64,000 nt of DNA, from positions 31,468,583 to 31,532,582 of the forward strand of contig OZ025240.1 in the NCBI GenBank assembly GCA_964019155.1, given 5' to 3'. The stretch is from Osedax fenrisi. Lineage: Eukaryota > Annelida > Polychaeta > Sabellida > Siboglinidae. This document shows, piece by piece, positions 1-33,807 of this stretch. The position numbers were made by a program, and so were the translations under genes. The notes under the pieces were generated by a model. It did no database searches. It saw nothing but the letters and a program-made list of their open reading frames with translations, and was not told the origin of the DNA. The number at the start of each line of letters is the position of its first letter. Within the stretch, counting starts at the first letter, position 1.

Positions 1-6104
<6,104 letters not shown>

Positions 6105-6155
6105 TTGCATAACTTAACCGGAAGTCTACGAGATGCGATACAGATGTTGGCTGCC

Positions 6156-20599
<14,444 letters not shown>

Positions 20600-20763
20600 C
20601 CGTGACGGTGGCTGTAATGTACTCGCGGCCAAGATGACCAGCTCGTCGGCGTAGCATTGTTGTGCCATAACTATAGTTTCTTTTGAATACACACCAACGG
20701 CTTGTTTAATCCAAATAATAAGCTATGCTGTATTCAAAACAATGTATTCATTCTTTATGTATC

Positions 20764-20815
<52 letters not shown>

Positions 20816-21114
20816 ACTTGTATTTAAATTATCTATTATCTATTATTATTGTTTATGTTAATTATTTGTTTGTCCGTCGACCTGAGACTTATTCAGGGAG
20901 TTGCAATTTTGTAAATTGTCTTCCCCGAACTCTCTCCCCTCTTCCCTCTCCCCCCATTCGCAATCAGACATGGTCCACTACACAATTGATAAACACTACT
21001 TTTACTATCCAACGTTTATCTAGGATTTTGTACAGAATATACTCTACTACTTATAATTATGACTGCATTTTGTATTCGAGCTTTTTATCTATAGATACCA
21101 ATATTTTACCATAT

Positions 21115-21172
<58 letters not shown>

Positions 21173-22470
21173 TATGGTTATTATTTTTATGTGTAAATAT
21201 TATTTTCTATACGTTCATGTAACAAACAATTAATTATACATAAGGTGCTATTATACAAGTTGCTTGTTAAATCCCTTTTTTATAAATAAACTATCGATTT
21301 TTCAAAGCCTCTAATATTCGTCCTATAGAATATGTATACATAGCAGTTGGATGACAGTACTATACCTATAAGTTGAAGCCATGGCTGATAGGGGTAACAG
21401 TAGAACCCTAATCAAAAGTATCTACAACTAATTCTGCCATACACACTACCATAATGCACATCAGTATCTCACGTCGGATGGGCTAATACATACACACTGG
21501 GGTACCGAGTACTGGGGAGGGTACGACATCGTCTGTTGTGTAGCACTGTTTATTGATGTTATTCGCAATGATAATAAGGAGGATGTGTGGGAAACCTAAA
21601 TAAATAGTGGGTACTCGTGGGGGCCGTGTTCCATATGTTGTATCCCGTGTTGTATCTATCTAGGCGCGTACATATGTTCTACATCGGCAGTGCACTCGGC
21701 CTATTGTGGACGTGGTATTTAGATAACGGTGTATATCGTGTACAATATCTCGCTATTCAGTAATAGGCGACGCCCCTATCGCAACGTAAGTAGTTCGGTA
21801 ACTATATATCACTTGACGCGAATAACACCGATCTTGTAATCATATATGAGGAGTAACATATACATTATATGTATGTACTTTAGGTATAAACTGAGTATAA
21901 CAAAAACTATATATATATATATATATATATATAACTAATCAGCGCGCAGCGTATGAACTATCAAAGATACTACTCCTTCGGACGATCTTTAGAACTATTC
22001 TGATTTTCATAAAAAGCATGTACGTTATAATATTAATACCATCACAAAAGTTAAATCTAAAATTTGTATTATTTAGATACTTGTATAATACTTGTATAAT
22101 TGTATTATTAATTAAAAAATAATTTAAAAAAATAAATTATAAACTAATTAAATTAGAATAAATTGTTCATAAAATTAATTATAAATAATGTATACAATTA
22201 TAATTGTAATTTTTCTGATTGATTCATCAATAATATATAGCTTATCTAGTGGTATATAGGGTATACGTATTATAACACAGGGTGTCCGTATTCGGACATG
22301 GGTACCGAATACGGACACCCCTGTTATCTATGGAATTAAAAGATTAAATAAAATTATAAAATAACTATAATATCTATAATATTAATATATTGTAATTTTT
22401 TGATTAAAAATAATGAGTCATATAATGTTAAGACCATCTATTATTAAAGTGTCCGTATTAGGTTACTTTC

Positions 22471-22513
<43 letters not shown>

Positions 22514-22518
22514 GTATA
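20600..22518. other. Intergenic region after the Ig receptor gene
   Basis: Holds the presumed 3' untranslated region and no recognisable gene. (AT)n arrays lie at 20767-20811, 21119-21169 and about 21908-21932. A TTGAATACAC/GTATTCAAAA inverted pair lies near 20683-20740. An exact hairpin is at 22272-22327 and another (AT)n at 22473-22510. No convincing polyadenylation signal could be fixed. Confidence 0.55.
22272..22327. repeat. Perfect hairpin with 16-bp arms
   Basis: GGGTGTCCGTATTCGG and CCGAATACGGACACCC are exact inverted copies around a 9-base loop, with further imperfect pairing outside (AACACA/TGTTAT). A related GTGTCCGTATTAGG lies at about 22450, suggesting a small MITE whose ends share this motif. 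Confidence 0.8.
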
Positions 22519-22980
22519 TATTGATTGATTGATTGAAAGTTTATTTAAACACTTAAATAAATCATAAAATATTTCTCAAAAGTGTATATATAGAATATAA
22601 ATATTAGATTAGGTAAAAACATAAATACCATTAATAAATACCGTAATAATAAAATAAAATAAACCGTACGTAAATTAATAAATGAATAATGACAAACAAT
22701 ATTAGTATTTCAGGTTCCCACCTGAGATCAATTGTTTTATATATTTCATGAATGTTTTATGCGGTTTTATTGAACTAATAGGGAGTGATTTCCATAGTTT
22801 TGGAGCAATATAACTTAGTACTCGAGTATTCATTTTTGAGGGACGGGGAATATGGGTATACTCTATCTATAGATAGATAACAGGGGCAGAAATATAACAG
22901 GGGCAACTCGAAGAGTATATTGAGGAATGAACAATAGATAGAGATCTGAGATATGAGAATATATAATCCCACATGTAGGT
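22519..22980 (-). mobile_element. LINE 3' end (fragment B)
   Basis: On the minus strand, 22770-22860 encodes HIPRPSKMNTRVLSYIA followed by PKLWKSLP, the typical C-terminal end of a CR1/L2/jockey-type reverse transcriptase. The element ends at 22519 with tandem TTGA/GATT units, a short-repeat tail characteristic of CR1/L2-like LINEs instead of poly(A). The terminal stretch of about 170 bp recurs at 60297-60480. Confidence 0.7.
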
Positions 22981-23350
22981 AGACAATATTGTCTAATAAC
23001 GTATTTTTGGAGTTTAGTTTATATTTCGATATGGTATTAGATAATATGAGTAATAGTGGAATTATATAATCTTCAATATGATAAATAATATTAGAATTTG
23101 TTATAATTTATAACTTAGATATATGTGATTAGGGTAAGTTAATTAATATAAAGTTACAGTATACTGTCTATACACCGCTTCGGTTTTTAATGGATGTGGG
23201 TAATGAAAGTAAGTTGGTAGATAAACAGTTATACATAATCGTTATACTTTCAACACTGTCGCCCGGGAAAGTTGTTATAGTAGTGTAACGAGGGGAATTA
23301 CGTATACATATATATAGTATGGGACTACATAACGAACCGTGAGGTACATG

Positions 23351-23587
23351 TAAAGGGGTATCCCACTACAAGTATTTCCGGAAATAATGCCCGGAAATGT
23401 TTGCTAGAAAGTGATTTTCTAGAAAGTTATAGTGGATACACCCTATAAAGTTACTATATTTCCGGCAAGTTGCCTGAAAGTAAGTGGGTATCCCACTACA
23501 ATTATAGTTAACTTTCTAGAAAATGATTTTCTAGCAAACATTTCCGGATATTATTTGTGGACATACAGGTAGTGGGTATCTCCTTTA
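23351..23587. mobile_element. Palindromic MITE-like element, copy 1
   Basis: Terminal inverted repeats of about 95 bp start TAAAGGGGTATCCCACTAC and end GTAGTGGGTATCTCCTTTA. Both arms contain TTTCCGGA and TTGCTAGAAA, TTTTCTAGAAAG. It shares its ends with the elements at 24488 and 25025. No transposase. Confidence 0.75.
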
Positions 23588-24487
23588 GATTGACTGGGGA
23601 TTAAAGAAGGCTGATGGATTAATACGGACGAAGTACAGCTATACATGAATGAATAAAGTCAGTAGATTAGAGACGTGAAAATGAATTTCGAAGGCAGAGT
23701 AGGTCAAGGTTAATTAGAATAGTACTCTTTTATTGTCAATGCAATTTACGATGTCAGTGGTAATTCTTGTAAGTGTAGTTGCAATAGATTTTGATGGCAT
23801 ATATGTGCCTTGGGATATTTGGGATGTTAGGTTTGCAGAGGTATTTAGTTAGTTGTTTAGTATAACTTCCAGAATTTTAGATAATATGGATATATTTTAT
23901 ATAGGGAGATAGTGAGTTAGTATATGAGGGTAACTATTATTTTATGAAAATATGGAATTGTTAGAGCATATATGCTCTAACATATGTTTGAAGGAAAATA
24001 GTAAAGTATATAAATATACGAATACATCGTTAAATAGTTTTATGAAATCAGAAGACGGTGGGAAATAAATAAGTCAAGTGAATATGGGAAATCAGATTTG
24101 GTAAATGAAAATAGTTGTTGAAAGTTTACCAAGTATTTTAGTAAGTTTACTTGTGAAAAAACTATCAAACATATCTGAGTGTTCTAATTAAGTGGCCTGG
24201 AAATAAGTCCTTCTTTTGGCGATCTAGTAATTTTAAGAATATTCGAAAGGTCTGTTTGAGGTCATTTAACCATGGTTAAAATAAAGTGATGTAGGATATT
24301 TATTTACGTAGATCATATATATCATATATATATCAGTGTATTTTAATTTAAGCTGATCAGTTAATCAATATATATATATATATAATGTAATATGATATGG
24401 ATTTAGTACATATATACGTGTATTCGTAGTCTTTGGTTTAAAATAACTATATATACTGCAAGTTGCCGGAAAGTATACTTCCACCTT

Positions 24488-24619
24488 ATAAGGGGTATCC
24501 CACTATAACTTGCTAGAAAATCGCTATCTATAGATAGCGATTTTACTATAGTACGATTTACTATAGTACACATTTCGTGACATTATTTTCAGAAATACTG
24601 GTAGAGGATACCCCGTTAA
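24488..24619. mobile_element. Palindromic MITE-like element, copy 2
   Basis: The left end AAGGGGTATCCCACTATAAC and right end AGAGGATACCCCGTTAA are inverted copies. The interior has its own hairpin around TCTATAGA (24523-24545) and an ACTATAGTAC repeat. It is a shorter relative of the 23351 element. Confidence 0.65.
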
Positions 24620-25024
24620 GAGAGGTAAGGTATACTATGAACTGTTATGATATAGTTTAATTCTCTAGAAACAATAGTATCATGTACTTTAATGGTTAAT
24701 GAGATTCTAAATGTGCTTGGTATTTAAGAGAGAGAAAGTCATTAATGAATCTCAAAGTATGTATATAGGACAAATATTTGATATACATATAAAATATTTG
24801 TCCTAAGTGTCGAATTATGTTTACACGAATTTGTTTTAGAAAGTAGAAAGTTACTATATTTTAAATATGAACGGATATTGGTGGTCTTCCGTTGGGGAAC
24901 AATATAATGTGGTTTTATTAGGTCAAACTTATGATGTGAAATAAATAAATGTATAGTGTTATAATATTCGTGTGTAGAATTTAAATTATGGATATTTATA
25001 AATGGGGTATCGCACTACCAGTAT

Positions 25025-25520
25025 TTAAGGGGATATCGCACAACGCCATTAACATTGTGCCATTCAATGTATAGATGTAGTAAATACATTACTCCGTATA
25101 AAGCTCCGCACACACAAATCTATTCAATGAATTGTATTGATTTTTTTTGAGATATATAGAATAAATACAAAGCTACAACAATATGTTGGCTTATTTTTAC
25201 ATTTCAAGAAAATAGCCATTATAAAGTATTTTCTAATACATTATTAAAATTATGGCAACAAATTATTTTGCGCATGTATGTTATTTATATATAGCAACCA
25301 AAATTAGTAAGACGGCTATACTAGTTTTATCTGTGCGGTTAATGTTATATATGCAATACATGTAAATAATTATTCTGTGTAAATCGCATTTGAAATTTCA
25401 CTAATTGATAATCAATATGAAAAGTACAATTTATACATATACACATATGTTTATCTAATATATTATATAATTGCATAGAGCAATAATTAGTTCTTATCTA
25501 GACAATATATTTAGAGATGT

Positions 25521-25561
<41 letters not shown>

Positions 25562-25784
25562 TATTTTATTGATTATATATTTGCATTCATTTATATAGGC
25601 TTACTATTTTATATAATTTATTTTTTTAACATGTATCATAAAATATTCTTTTTATGCTATTTCTAAATGGATTTAATGTTTCATTTTTTGACATAAACTA
25701 AATAACACTACATTAATTAATATTCCATCATAATATTTTTTTTTTTTGGTTTTTGACATATTCTATTGTGCGGTATCCCCTTAA
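25025..25784. mobile_element. TTAA-flanked inverted-repeat element, copy 3
   Basis: TTAAGGGGATATCGCACAA at the left and TTGTGCGGTATCCCCTTAA at the right match 18 of 19 positions as inverted repeats over a 760-bp element. The outer TTAA on both sides would be the target duplication expected of a piggyBac-type element. The interior is AT-rich with no open frame, so it would be non-autonomous. Confidence 0.65.
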
Positions 25785-25989
25785 GGAAAGGTGTAGAATT
25801 TGTTCTCGTAATATCATCATTTATAGGTATTTTGAAATCATTTAATCGACTAACCTAATATATGTATTTATCACACATTTTTAAATCACAATTATTTATT
25901 ATAATAACACAAATTAAACCTTAAATTTCAAAAAAATAAATTTATAATTTTACTCTATATAGCATATATTAACATGATATGATATGCTT

Positions 25990-28900
25990 ATAATGATATA
26001 TGGTTTACTAGGCACTAAAGTAGGGCCGTAAGTAGACCCATTCGCTCGTGCGGGAAGAAAATAATAATACTATAACAATTAGATACTAATTTTTATAATA
26101 ATACGTTGTAGATAACACGACACAAACATAATAAATTGGATGATTAAATGATTAGAGGTAGATAAAAGAAGAAGTAAGATTTACAAATCTTTTGTGGGAT
26201 CTAATAGAACGAATGATAGGAGGGATGGAATTCCATAGGGTGGTACCGGAATTTTTAAAAGCTATAGAATTCAGGAAAGTTTTATTAGAGTTCTGATAGA
26301 TAAGGAGAAGAGAATTTTGATAACGACGAGAACGTAATATTTTTCGTTTTTAATTATATCAGAGATATAGTTATAGCCGTAATTTACACCTGAGGGAAAA
26401 GGATAGCCACATACGAGATGATTGATGAGATGTTGTAGTAGATTGATCCAGTCATTTTATGCAGTAAATAGTACGTATTGAGGAACTAATAATCCGATTT
26501 AGTGGAGCAGTAGCTTTAGTAGGAAGTAGATTCAGTATGGAAGAAAAGTAGTAAAGTCGGGAAAGTATAAGAGTATTCATTAGAGTTTTCGTATGGTTTC
26601 TGGAAATTTTTTAATGGATAATATGTCTTTCTAAAATGATAATTTGTCATAAAATACTAATCCAAGTTTTTTGAAAGAATGGGAAGGAGAAATAATCGTT
26701 TTGTTTCGAGTAAAGTTTGGAAAGGAACTATCAGATATAGATATATTATGAACAGTAGTCTTAGACTAAGTAATTAGTAGTTTATTGTAGAGGAGCCATA
26801 ATCTTATACAGTTTTCACACTCGATTAATTCAGAGTTAATGGTATTATGATAATTAATAGGTAAAAAGGTAAACAGTTGTATATCATCAGCAAAAATATG
26901 GTAGTGTATATTCAAAGATACTTCAAAATCCTTCGGAAGATATTTGGTATATTTGGAAAATTTTTAATAAGATCAGCAATAGCCTATTTCCAACAGGGCG
27001 GATATAAATATAAAAGAGTGATGGACCTAAAACGGATCCCTGGGGAATACCGCAGTTAAGCGGAAAAATAGGCGAGTAATCAATAATAATAGAGATATTG
27101 CGGTTTTTTATATATGAAGTAAACCATTATAGGTAATTCTTCTAATGCTAATTGACTTAAGCCATATATACCCATAATAATAAGCCGCGAGATTAATACG
27201 TTATGGTCCAGGGTTTCAAAAGCAGATGAGAGGTCAAGTAGGATTAGATGGCAATACGTGTTGCTATTTAGAGATGTTTCGGTCGAATAACCTTTACGAA
27301 AAACACTTTGAAACAAGTCGAAAAGATTATTTTTATTTATTTGGGCGATAAATTGATTTGAGACAATTCTTTATAATATTTTACTTAATAGGGTAGTTGG
27401 GAGATCGGGCGATAATTTCCAAGGGAGTTTGGGTTAAGGTTTTTTTAGAATATGAGAGATTATGGTAGTATTGAGGCAGGGTGAAACCTGAGTCTAGAGT
27501 TTAGTGAGTTCGCAATAATATCCAAAAAAATAGGAGAAAATAAGGGTGAAAGTTTGTGATATACTGATATATGTAGGGGATCAGTGGGGGAGGTACAGTG
27601 ACATTTCATAAGTAGATCAGTTACTTCATACAGTCAATGTATATAAAATATACTTAATGAGTCAATTGGATGGGTAATAGAGATGGTAGGATTGAATATG
27701 AATGAAGTATAGGCGCAAATAATATTATTAATATTTGAAATTTTATTTTCAAAGAATTTTTCAAAAAAGAGAGCATAGTTGAAAATTTGACGTGTTTAGT
27801 GAAATGGGGAGAATTTTTTCATCTGGATAAGAAAGAATTTTAATTGCCATTTTAAATAGTTTACGAGAATCAGAGAAGATCAATGCTATCTTTTTGTTAT
27901 AATAGATGGATTTTGAACGAGACATAGTAGAGTTATAATATTGTCTAGCTTGTGATAGAGTTAATTTTGTTTCAGTAGAAGGAATTTTAAGAAATTTCTT
28001 TTTAAATTTGCGAACACTCTTCTTGAAGATAAAAAGATCGTGAGAGAACAAGGGATAAAAAAGGACGGTCAGTAATTAATATAGTTTTTCTAGGTGCATG
28101 TATATTTATAATATTTTAGAGAACGGAGTTTAGAAGTACCGGACATAGGGAAGTAGGGGGAAGATATCGCAGTTTTAATATAGCTTATAAAAATTAGTAG
28201 GTCAATTGACTTAAAGTATCTATATGTAATACGTTTTCAGTTACTATTTGTGAATTTTAGATTTATAGAAAATTCCACAATAAAATTATCCGTTAGTAGT
28301 TAAATTTATTAAAAGGATTTAGGATTTATACATTCAATAAGATGACTGGAGAGGGGTGTAAATATCATATTAAGTATATTACCACTAGAGTGGGTGGGAA
28401 ATGATATATATTGGTAGAAAGAAAGAGACTCAGTTAGGAGTTTAAAATCACTATGGGGATAGATAAGAGAATTAAGTGATAGTTTAAGTCACAAAGAATT
28501 AGTTGTTAATAGGATGAAGATGAAGGATGATTATGGATGAAATCATGAATTTTATCAAAGTATAAAATAGTTTCAGGTTTTGGGGAAAGATAAATTACGG
28601 TGAGATGTAGAGTTAAGCTAGGAAGATTAAGTGTCAACGAAAGACAATCACAATATGATAAGTGAAGGAATGAAAGGGAGATCAAATGTATATCCAAAGT
28701 CCAATATGGAGGCAAATATGTCAGATTCATCATTAGGATACCTATAAATTCAAATCTCAGTTAGTGTGATGATAATAATTTTTGTAATTTAAGGTATGGG
28801 ATATATTTGTGATATATTTGATCTCAAGGAGTGAATATTGATCAAGGCTATATATGAGTCAGGCCTGAGAGGATGAATTATTTATAAATGATTTCCTATA

Positions 28901-29000
28901 GTGATAAAAAGAATCAAAAAAAATGTTTAGATCTAGGGATTAGAAAAGGGGATTATGAAAGAGGATTATTGTTATATCTTAGTTCAAATGTTTGAGAACG
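25990..29000 (-). mobile_element. Degenerate CR1/L2-like LINE (fragment A)
   Basis: Read on the minus strand from high to low coordinates: an endonuclease C-terminal remnant (28733-28506, LTLHLTVIYLSP); a pre-RT linker (28051-27761, including DSRKLFKMAIKIL); the RT finger/palm motifs DLSSAFETLDHNVLISRL (27238-27184) and GIPQGSVLGPSLF (about 27051-27012); the catalytic FADD box (26894-26883, YHIFADDIQLF); and a C-terminal TTLWNSIPPIIR (about 26280-26210). Frames are interrupted by shifts and stops, so it is inactive. Exact ends are unclear; 5' sequence may continue past 29 kb. Confidence 0.8.
26870..27316 (-). pseudogene. LINE reverse-transcriptase core (broken)
   Basis: The best-preserved part of the LINE. 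The open frame 27316-27080 opens with FRKGYSTETSLN, the conserved FRxxxSTETAL block, and includes DLSSAFETLDH with the first catalytic Asp. The next motifs (GIPQGSVLGP and FADD) are in other frames, showing frameshifts. It would have copied element RNA at a nicked target. Confidence 0.85.
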
Positions 29001-30412
29001 ATTATTGAAAAATACTTTGTACGAAATGGGCGTGCATTTTTATTTTAGGACTTGATAGAGTACCTTACCAAGAAGTCTAGTAGATTCAGGAAAATAATGA
29101 CGAATAAATAATTGATTATAAGAATATAAGAATGAGGAAGTTTTATAAAGTTAATTTATGAAACTATGAAAGTATATATACTATAAGCTATAGTTAACTT
29201 CAGAATGAAGAAGGTGTTCAAGTACTATGTTAGGGAATTATCTACGGAGCATGTGGCTGATGACTTTGAGGAAGTTGAACGAGATAATATATGGGTTGCA
29301 ACCATGGTGTATAATTTGAGGAACTTTTAAATCCATTAGATTTATAATATGTCTAGGTGTATTAACATTGGGATGGTGCAGGGATATTAATAGTCGTAGT
29401 AGAAGTAGATATATCAGATATTAGATGTGGCGTTATGATGTATAGATTTTGTGGTTATAATAGAAGGTGAATATGACATAGGACTGGGTGGAGTATTGTA
29501 TGAGTAGACGAAGGAATCGTATATAAGGTTATACATGAGGAACATGAGAAGGAGAAATTAGGTGAATTAAATATCGAAATAGCTTAAGCGGGAGGGTTTT
29601 TTTGAATGAAACCAGGATTTAGAAATAATAGATGCGGGTTATAAACAATTATAATGTAATATAGATGGACATGTTTTACATTTGAGATAATATTCGCATG
29701 CGAGAAGGTTACAATGTGAACAATTTGAGAATATGGAATAATTTATATTGTGGGAATACATTGAATGAAATAAATATAATAATACATGTATAAAAAATGT
29801 AGGACATACTTATCCTACTCTTCATTAATGGAATATTTCGGAAGAAGTAGTATATTTAGTCCGATTGGCTATATAGCGAAATGACTTGAGGAGCACCGAT
29901 TGACTTTAACAGGCACCTGGTATACTCTATGGCAGCTGGGCAATGGTGGTCTGATTGTCAGAGTTTTAAGGTAGTATAATGTCCGAGATAGAATTTATGT
30001 AGCGATACTTTTCTGATATGTTATAGTGAATACATTATTATAAAAATGATATATTTATATACACAGTACTGTAATTTACAGCCTGTAAATAAATATATGT
30101 ATCCGTCATAGATTTAGAGTACAATGTTACTCTAAATATATGGTATGCGTATATATATATATAAGTGTATGTATGTATATAGTAGTATAAATGTATATGT
30201 GAGAGATAATTATCATTTATTATTTTGGACATAATTAAAAAAAATATAATTAAATTTAAAATTGTTTAAAATATAATATGTTGAATATTTGATATGCCTT
30301 ATTATTATATATGTATAATGTAAAATACACATTGTACATTGTACACAGACCTCCTATAACCTCGGAAGTTATAGAAGGTCTTGATTGTACAAACTTACTA
30401 AGTGTCACTTAG
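29001..30412. other. Intergenic region, no gene seen
   Basis: Probably LINE 5' sequence on the minus strand and unassigned AT-rich DNA. No protein-coding signature was found. A TGTACA/TGTACA palindrome sits near 30322-30346, just outside the hAT element. Confidence 0.5.
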
Positions 30413-30909
30413 GTAGGTACTATAGCCGCCGGAACTAGTTTTTCCCAGGGGGGGTTTTAAGAAATAAGTATAATTTATCAACTAAATAATAGACTGTCAC
30501 TATTTTAAAATATATATTGTAACATATAATAGAGTACAAATTATGATTTATTTTAAATGTTAAAACATATAATTATAATTATACTTAGTTAATTAACAAA
30601 ATATGAATCCCATAATGAACATATCTAGAATATTTTAAATAAATATGTATATTATAACAAGAATAAATCCCAAAATAGTTTATATATTTATTATGTTATA
30701 CTTATAAACAATTTTCTACAATTATTTCTTTGGCAAAATTCTTTTATCAATTTATTGTTGTCAATAGAATCTAATATATCCTGATGTTCATTGCAGATAG
30801 CCAATATGTTTATTTTTGCTGTGTGATTTGTGACCTTCCCAGCAAACAATTTATCGACGCTTTTAACGCTTTTGAGAATTTATGGCACTTTTTCGACGCT
30901 TTTGGACAC

Positions 30910-31060
30910 TTTGATTCCGAATCGATATATTCGTCGCTTTTTCGACGCTTTCGGGCGCTTCAGTTCTCAATCATATTGAATTCGTCGCAAATTCGACGCT
31001 TTTTTACGCTTCAGTTCCGAATCATATTGAATTCGTCGCGAATTCGATGCTTTTGGGCGC
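30910..31060. repeat. 51-bp tandem repeat inside the hAT element
   Basis: About three units of a CAGTTCCGAATCATATTGAA, TTCGTCGCAAATTCGACGC pattern, starting near 30910, 30961 and 31012. Further TTCGACGCTTTT echoes occur on either side. It lies in the 3' untranslated part of the transposase and produces a spurious plus-strand open frame. Confidence 0.75.
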
Positions 31061-31326
31061 AACAGCGTCCAAAGTACAATATAATAATTCGACGCTTTTA
31101 GGCGAAAATTGTCATCAAAGCGACGAATTAATTCCGGAAGTTTTAGGCGCATGGCGTCCAAAAGCGTTGATATCATTGTTTGCTGGGTTAACCACGTCTT
31201 CAATTTTCTTAACATTAACATTAACATAGAAAAGCTTCTTTCACAGGAAACTGACGTACTTGGTTGTACCATCAATAAATTGATTAATTTTGTTGTTTCT
31301 ATAAAAATAATTCATAAATATATAAG

Positions 31327-31395
<69 letters not shown>

Positions 31396-33666
31396 TATAT
31401 ATAAATATTATATAATATATATATGTATTCCTACATACCTAACAATAATTCTTTTAGGCAATATTTTGCATTGATCATATTCTCTATATATAGAGATAGT
31501 ATACTGAATCTTTTAAATATTGAGAATTGAAATGGTTATTGAACATAGGTAGTTCGAGTTTTAAAGCTTGAACACTTAATTCAGGATATTTATTTATCTG
31601 CAAAATTTATAAAATATAATATAGAATATTGTATTTGTAATATAGTAAACATTCTATATTATGTTTTATTAATTTTTCAGATAAATAATTATCCTTAATT
31701 AAGCATACTTACTTCAGCATAATCAATTATATTTGTATTTATTAATGACGATAATAATTTATCATATGAAATTATACTTTGATTATTTTTCAAAAATATT
31801 TGATTTAATTCAGTAATAAGGATATCATATATTTCAATGTGTTCTTTTCTAAAGTGTTATTATTAAAAAAATATTAAATAAATAGATTATTTGTGTACAA
31901 CCTCAGTATAATATTGATATCATTTATGTCGGAATAAACATTGTTTTCTTTTCCATTGCCCGCGCAACACCCTTATTTAATAAATAAAATATTTTTTTTT
32001 AATATTTTGTATATAATAATTATAATATTTGATTATTTCTCTTTACAATGGTATATAGCACAGTGCATAAAAATACTTAAAAGTGACATAAATAAGCATT
32101 TATAAATACGAGCTGAAAAATAGTTCATATAAATATGATGATTTTTACTAATCTCTAATTTTTAAAACGTGAATATCTCTGAATTAAAAAAAACTGTTAC
32201 CATCTATGTTTGAACCACTTTCGATTATAGAAATACTTATTCAAATAACATTTAATAGAAATGTTCACAGTATATTAATATTATGTTACTCTTCAGATAT
32301 AACTATATAACACATTATTCAATGATATATAATATTTTTTATATTTTATTGAAATTTCTTACATATTTTTTTTTCTAGAAATAGCTATTATGTTAGTCCA
32401 TTTCTAATATGATTTTAATAATCTAAATCTCATAATCGATAGTTATATTTGTATATATAATATATACAAAAAATTAGTTGATATTTTGAAGTATACATAG
32501 ATTGAATCTATTTTTAGTATTACATGATTTTCCTATCTCCACCATGTTAAACTCATGCTGCTGGCCCTTAAAAAGTTTAGGATTATTTATAATTACAAAT
32601 AAATAAGATTATATATAAATATATATATATATATATTAATATATGATACAAACTTTGATGGAATTTTACGTTTTCCAGGACTACGTAATGGTAGAAAATA
32701 TAGATTTTCAGATTATTTTTAAATCTTTTCTAAATAAATGTGATAATTCATTCGTTTGTTCCTACAATAGTTCCTACACTGTGTCGATTAACATATTGAT
32801 GAGTAAAACAACATCTTCATTGAGCATTGTAGCCTTTGATCCAATTACACTTATCTAATGAAATATATTTTATAACTTATACTTTTAATATAAATATATA
32901 AATATAAATTAATATAATTAATATAAATATATATTTCTGTAATCAAGAATAATTAGTATAAGCTATAGGTAACACTAACCAATTGTTCTAATAAAGTGAA
33001 TATATCAAATGATATATTTAATGAAATATATGTAGATGTTTCTAGTATGTTCCTACTCTATATAGTATTCTTATATGAATATGCTTTGGCGATTAGTTCA
33101 GTACTATTTACGCTTACATTGTCAGTTTTTCTAATGCATTTATAATATCTAAATAGTTATTTAAGACTGCTGATATAGCCTTACATCTGATTGTCCATCT
33201 TGTAGGACATATTTATTTGAATCTGGTTTTATCATTATCAATAGATTGGTATAAATTGCTAAATTTTCCAGATTTGCTAAAAAGAACACCAATATCATTC
33301 ACAATGGATAGAGAACCAAGTAAAGATTTGCTTTGAGCAACAGATTTACAAACAAGATTTAGGCGATGAAAACTACAATATGTGTAATATGCCAAATGTT
33401 GTTTTTTTTTTGTATCAGGGCTTGTTTTCTTTGTATATAGCTGACACATTGGACGCTCCATCATAACATTGTCCACGTAAATTAAACATGGATAGACCGA
33501 GATGAATATTGGTGTTTTTCAGAATATTTGCAATAGATTCGCTAGTACTTGATGTAGATGAATAAAATCCTATACATTTTTCTTGTACTTTTAGATTTTC
33601 ATCAATGTATATAATCACAATCGATTCCTGGTTTTCCAAAGTTATATCTTGAGTTCCATCACACAT
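30967..33666 (-). pseudogene. hAT transposase remnant (ZMYM1-like type)
   Basis: On the minus strand, 33666-33415 encodes a catalytic-domain part with LRGQCYDGASNVS. 33476-33213 continues in another frame with the HRLNLV block. At the far end 31275-31090 encodes the hATC dimerisation domain signature (SVSCERSFSMLM). The frame break falls around a run of ten A/T bases near 33403, and the middle is badly decayed with a 65-bp (AT)n array (31329-31393). The family is recognised from these motifs; the gene is not functional. Confidence 0.85.
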
Positions 33667-33807
33667 TATAGATAATGGTCATAAGACAAATTCTTCATTT
33701 TACCTAAATGGCAGGGGGGGTTTTAGGTATCAAAACCCCCCCATTATTTTGCCAGAGGGGGTTGCAACCCCCCAAACCCCCCCTGTTCCGGCGCCCATAG
33801 TAGGTAC

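Larger units (their letters stand above)
30421..33799 (-). mobile_element. hAT-family DNA transposon (3.38 kb, inactive)
   Basis: The element is bounded by a perfect 8-bp target-site duplication GTAGGTAC (30413-30420 and 33800-33807), the length typical of hAT elements. Terminal inverted repeats TATAGCCGCCGGAAC and TATGGGCGCCGGAAC (right end, reversed) match 13 of 15. Sub-terminal G/C tracts follow at both ends (CCCAGGGGGG; CCCCCC runs at 33730-33785). Transposase fragments are on the minus strand. It ends 884 bp upstream of the MEGF8 start codon. Confidence 0.9.

Noticed and set aside
30784..31101. 105-residue plus-strand open frame
   Set aside because: Shadow of the 51-bp tandem repeat in the hAT element; the real coding remnant is on the minus strand.
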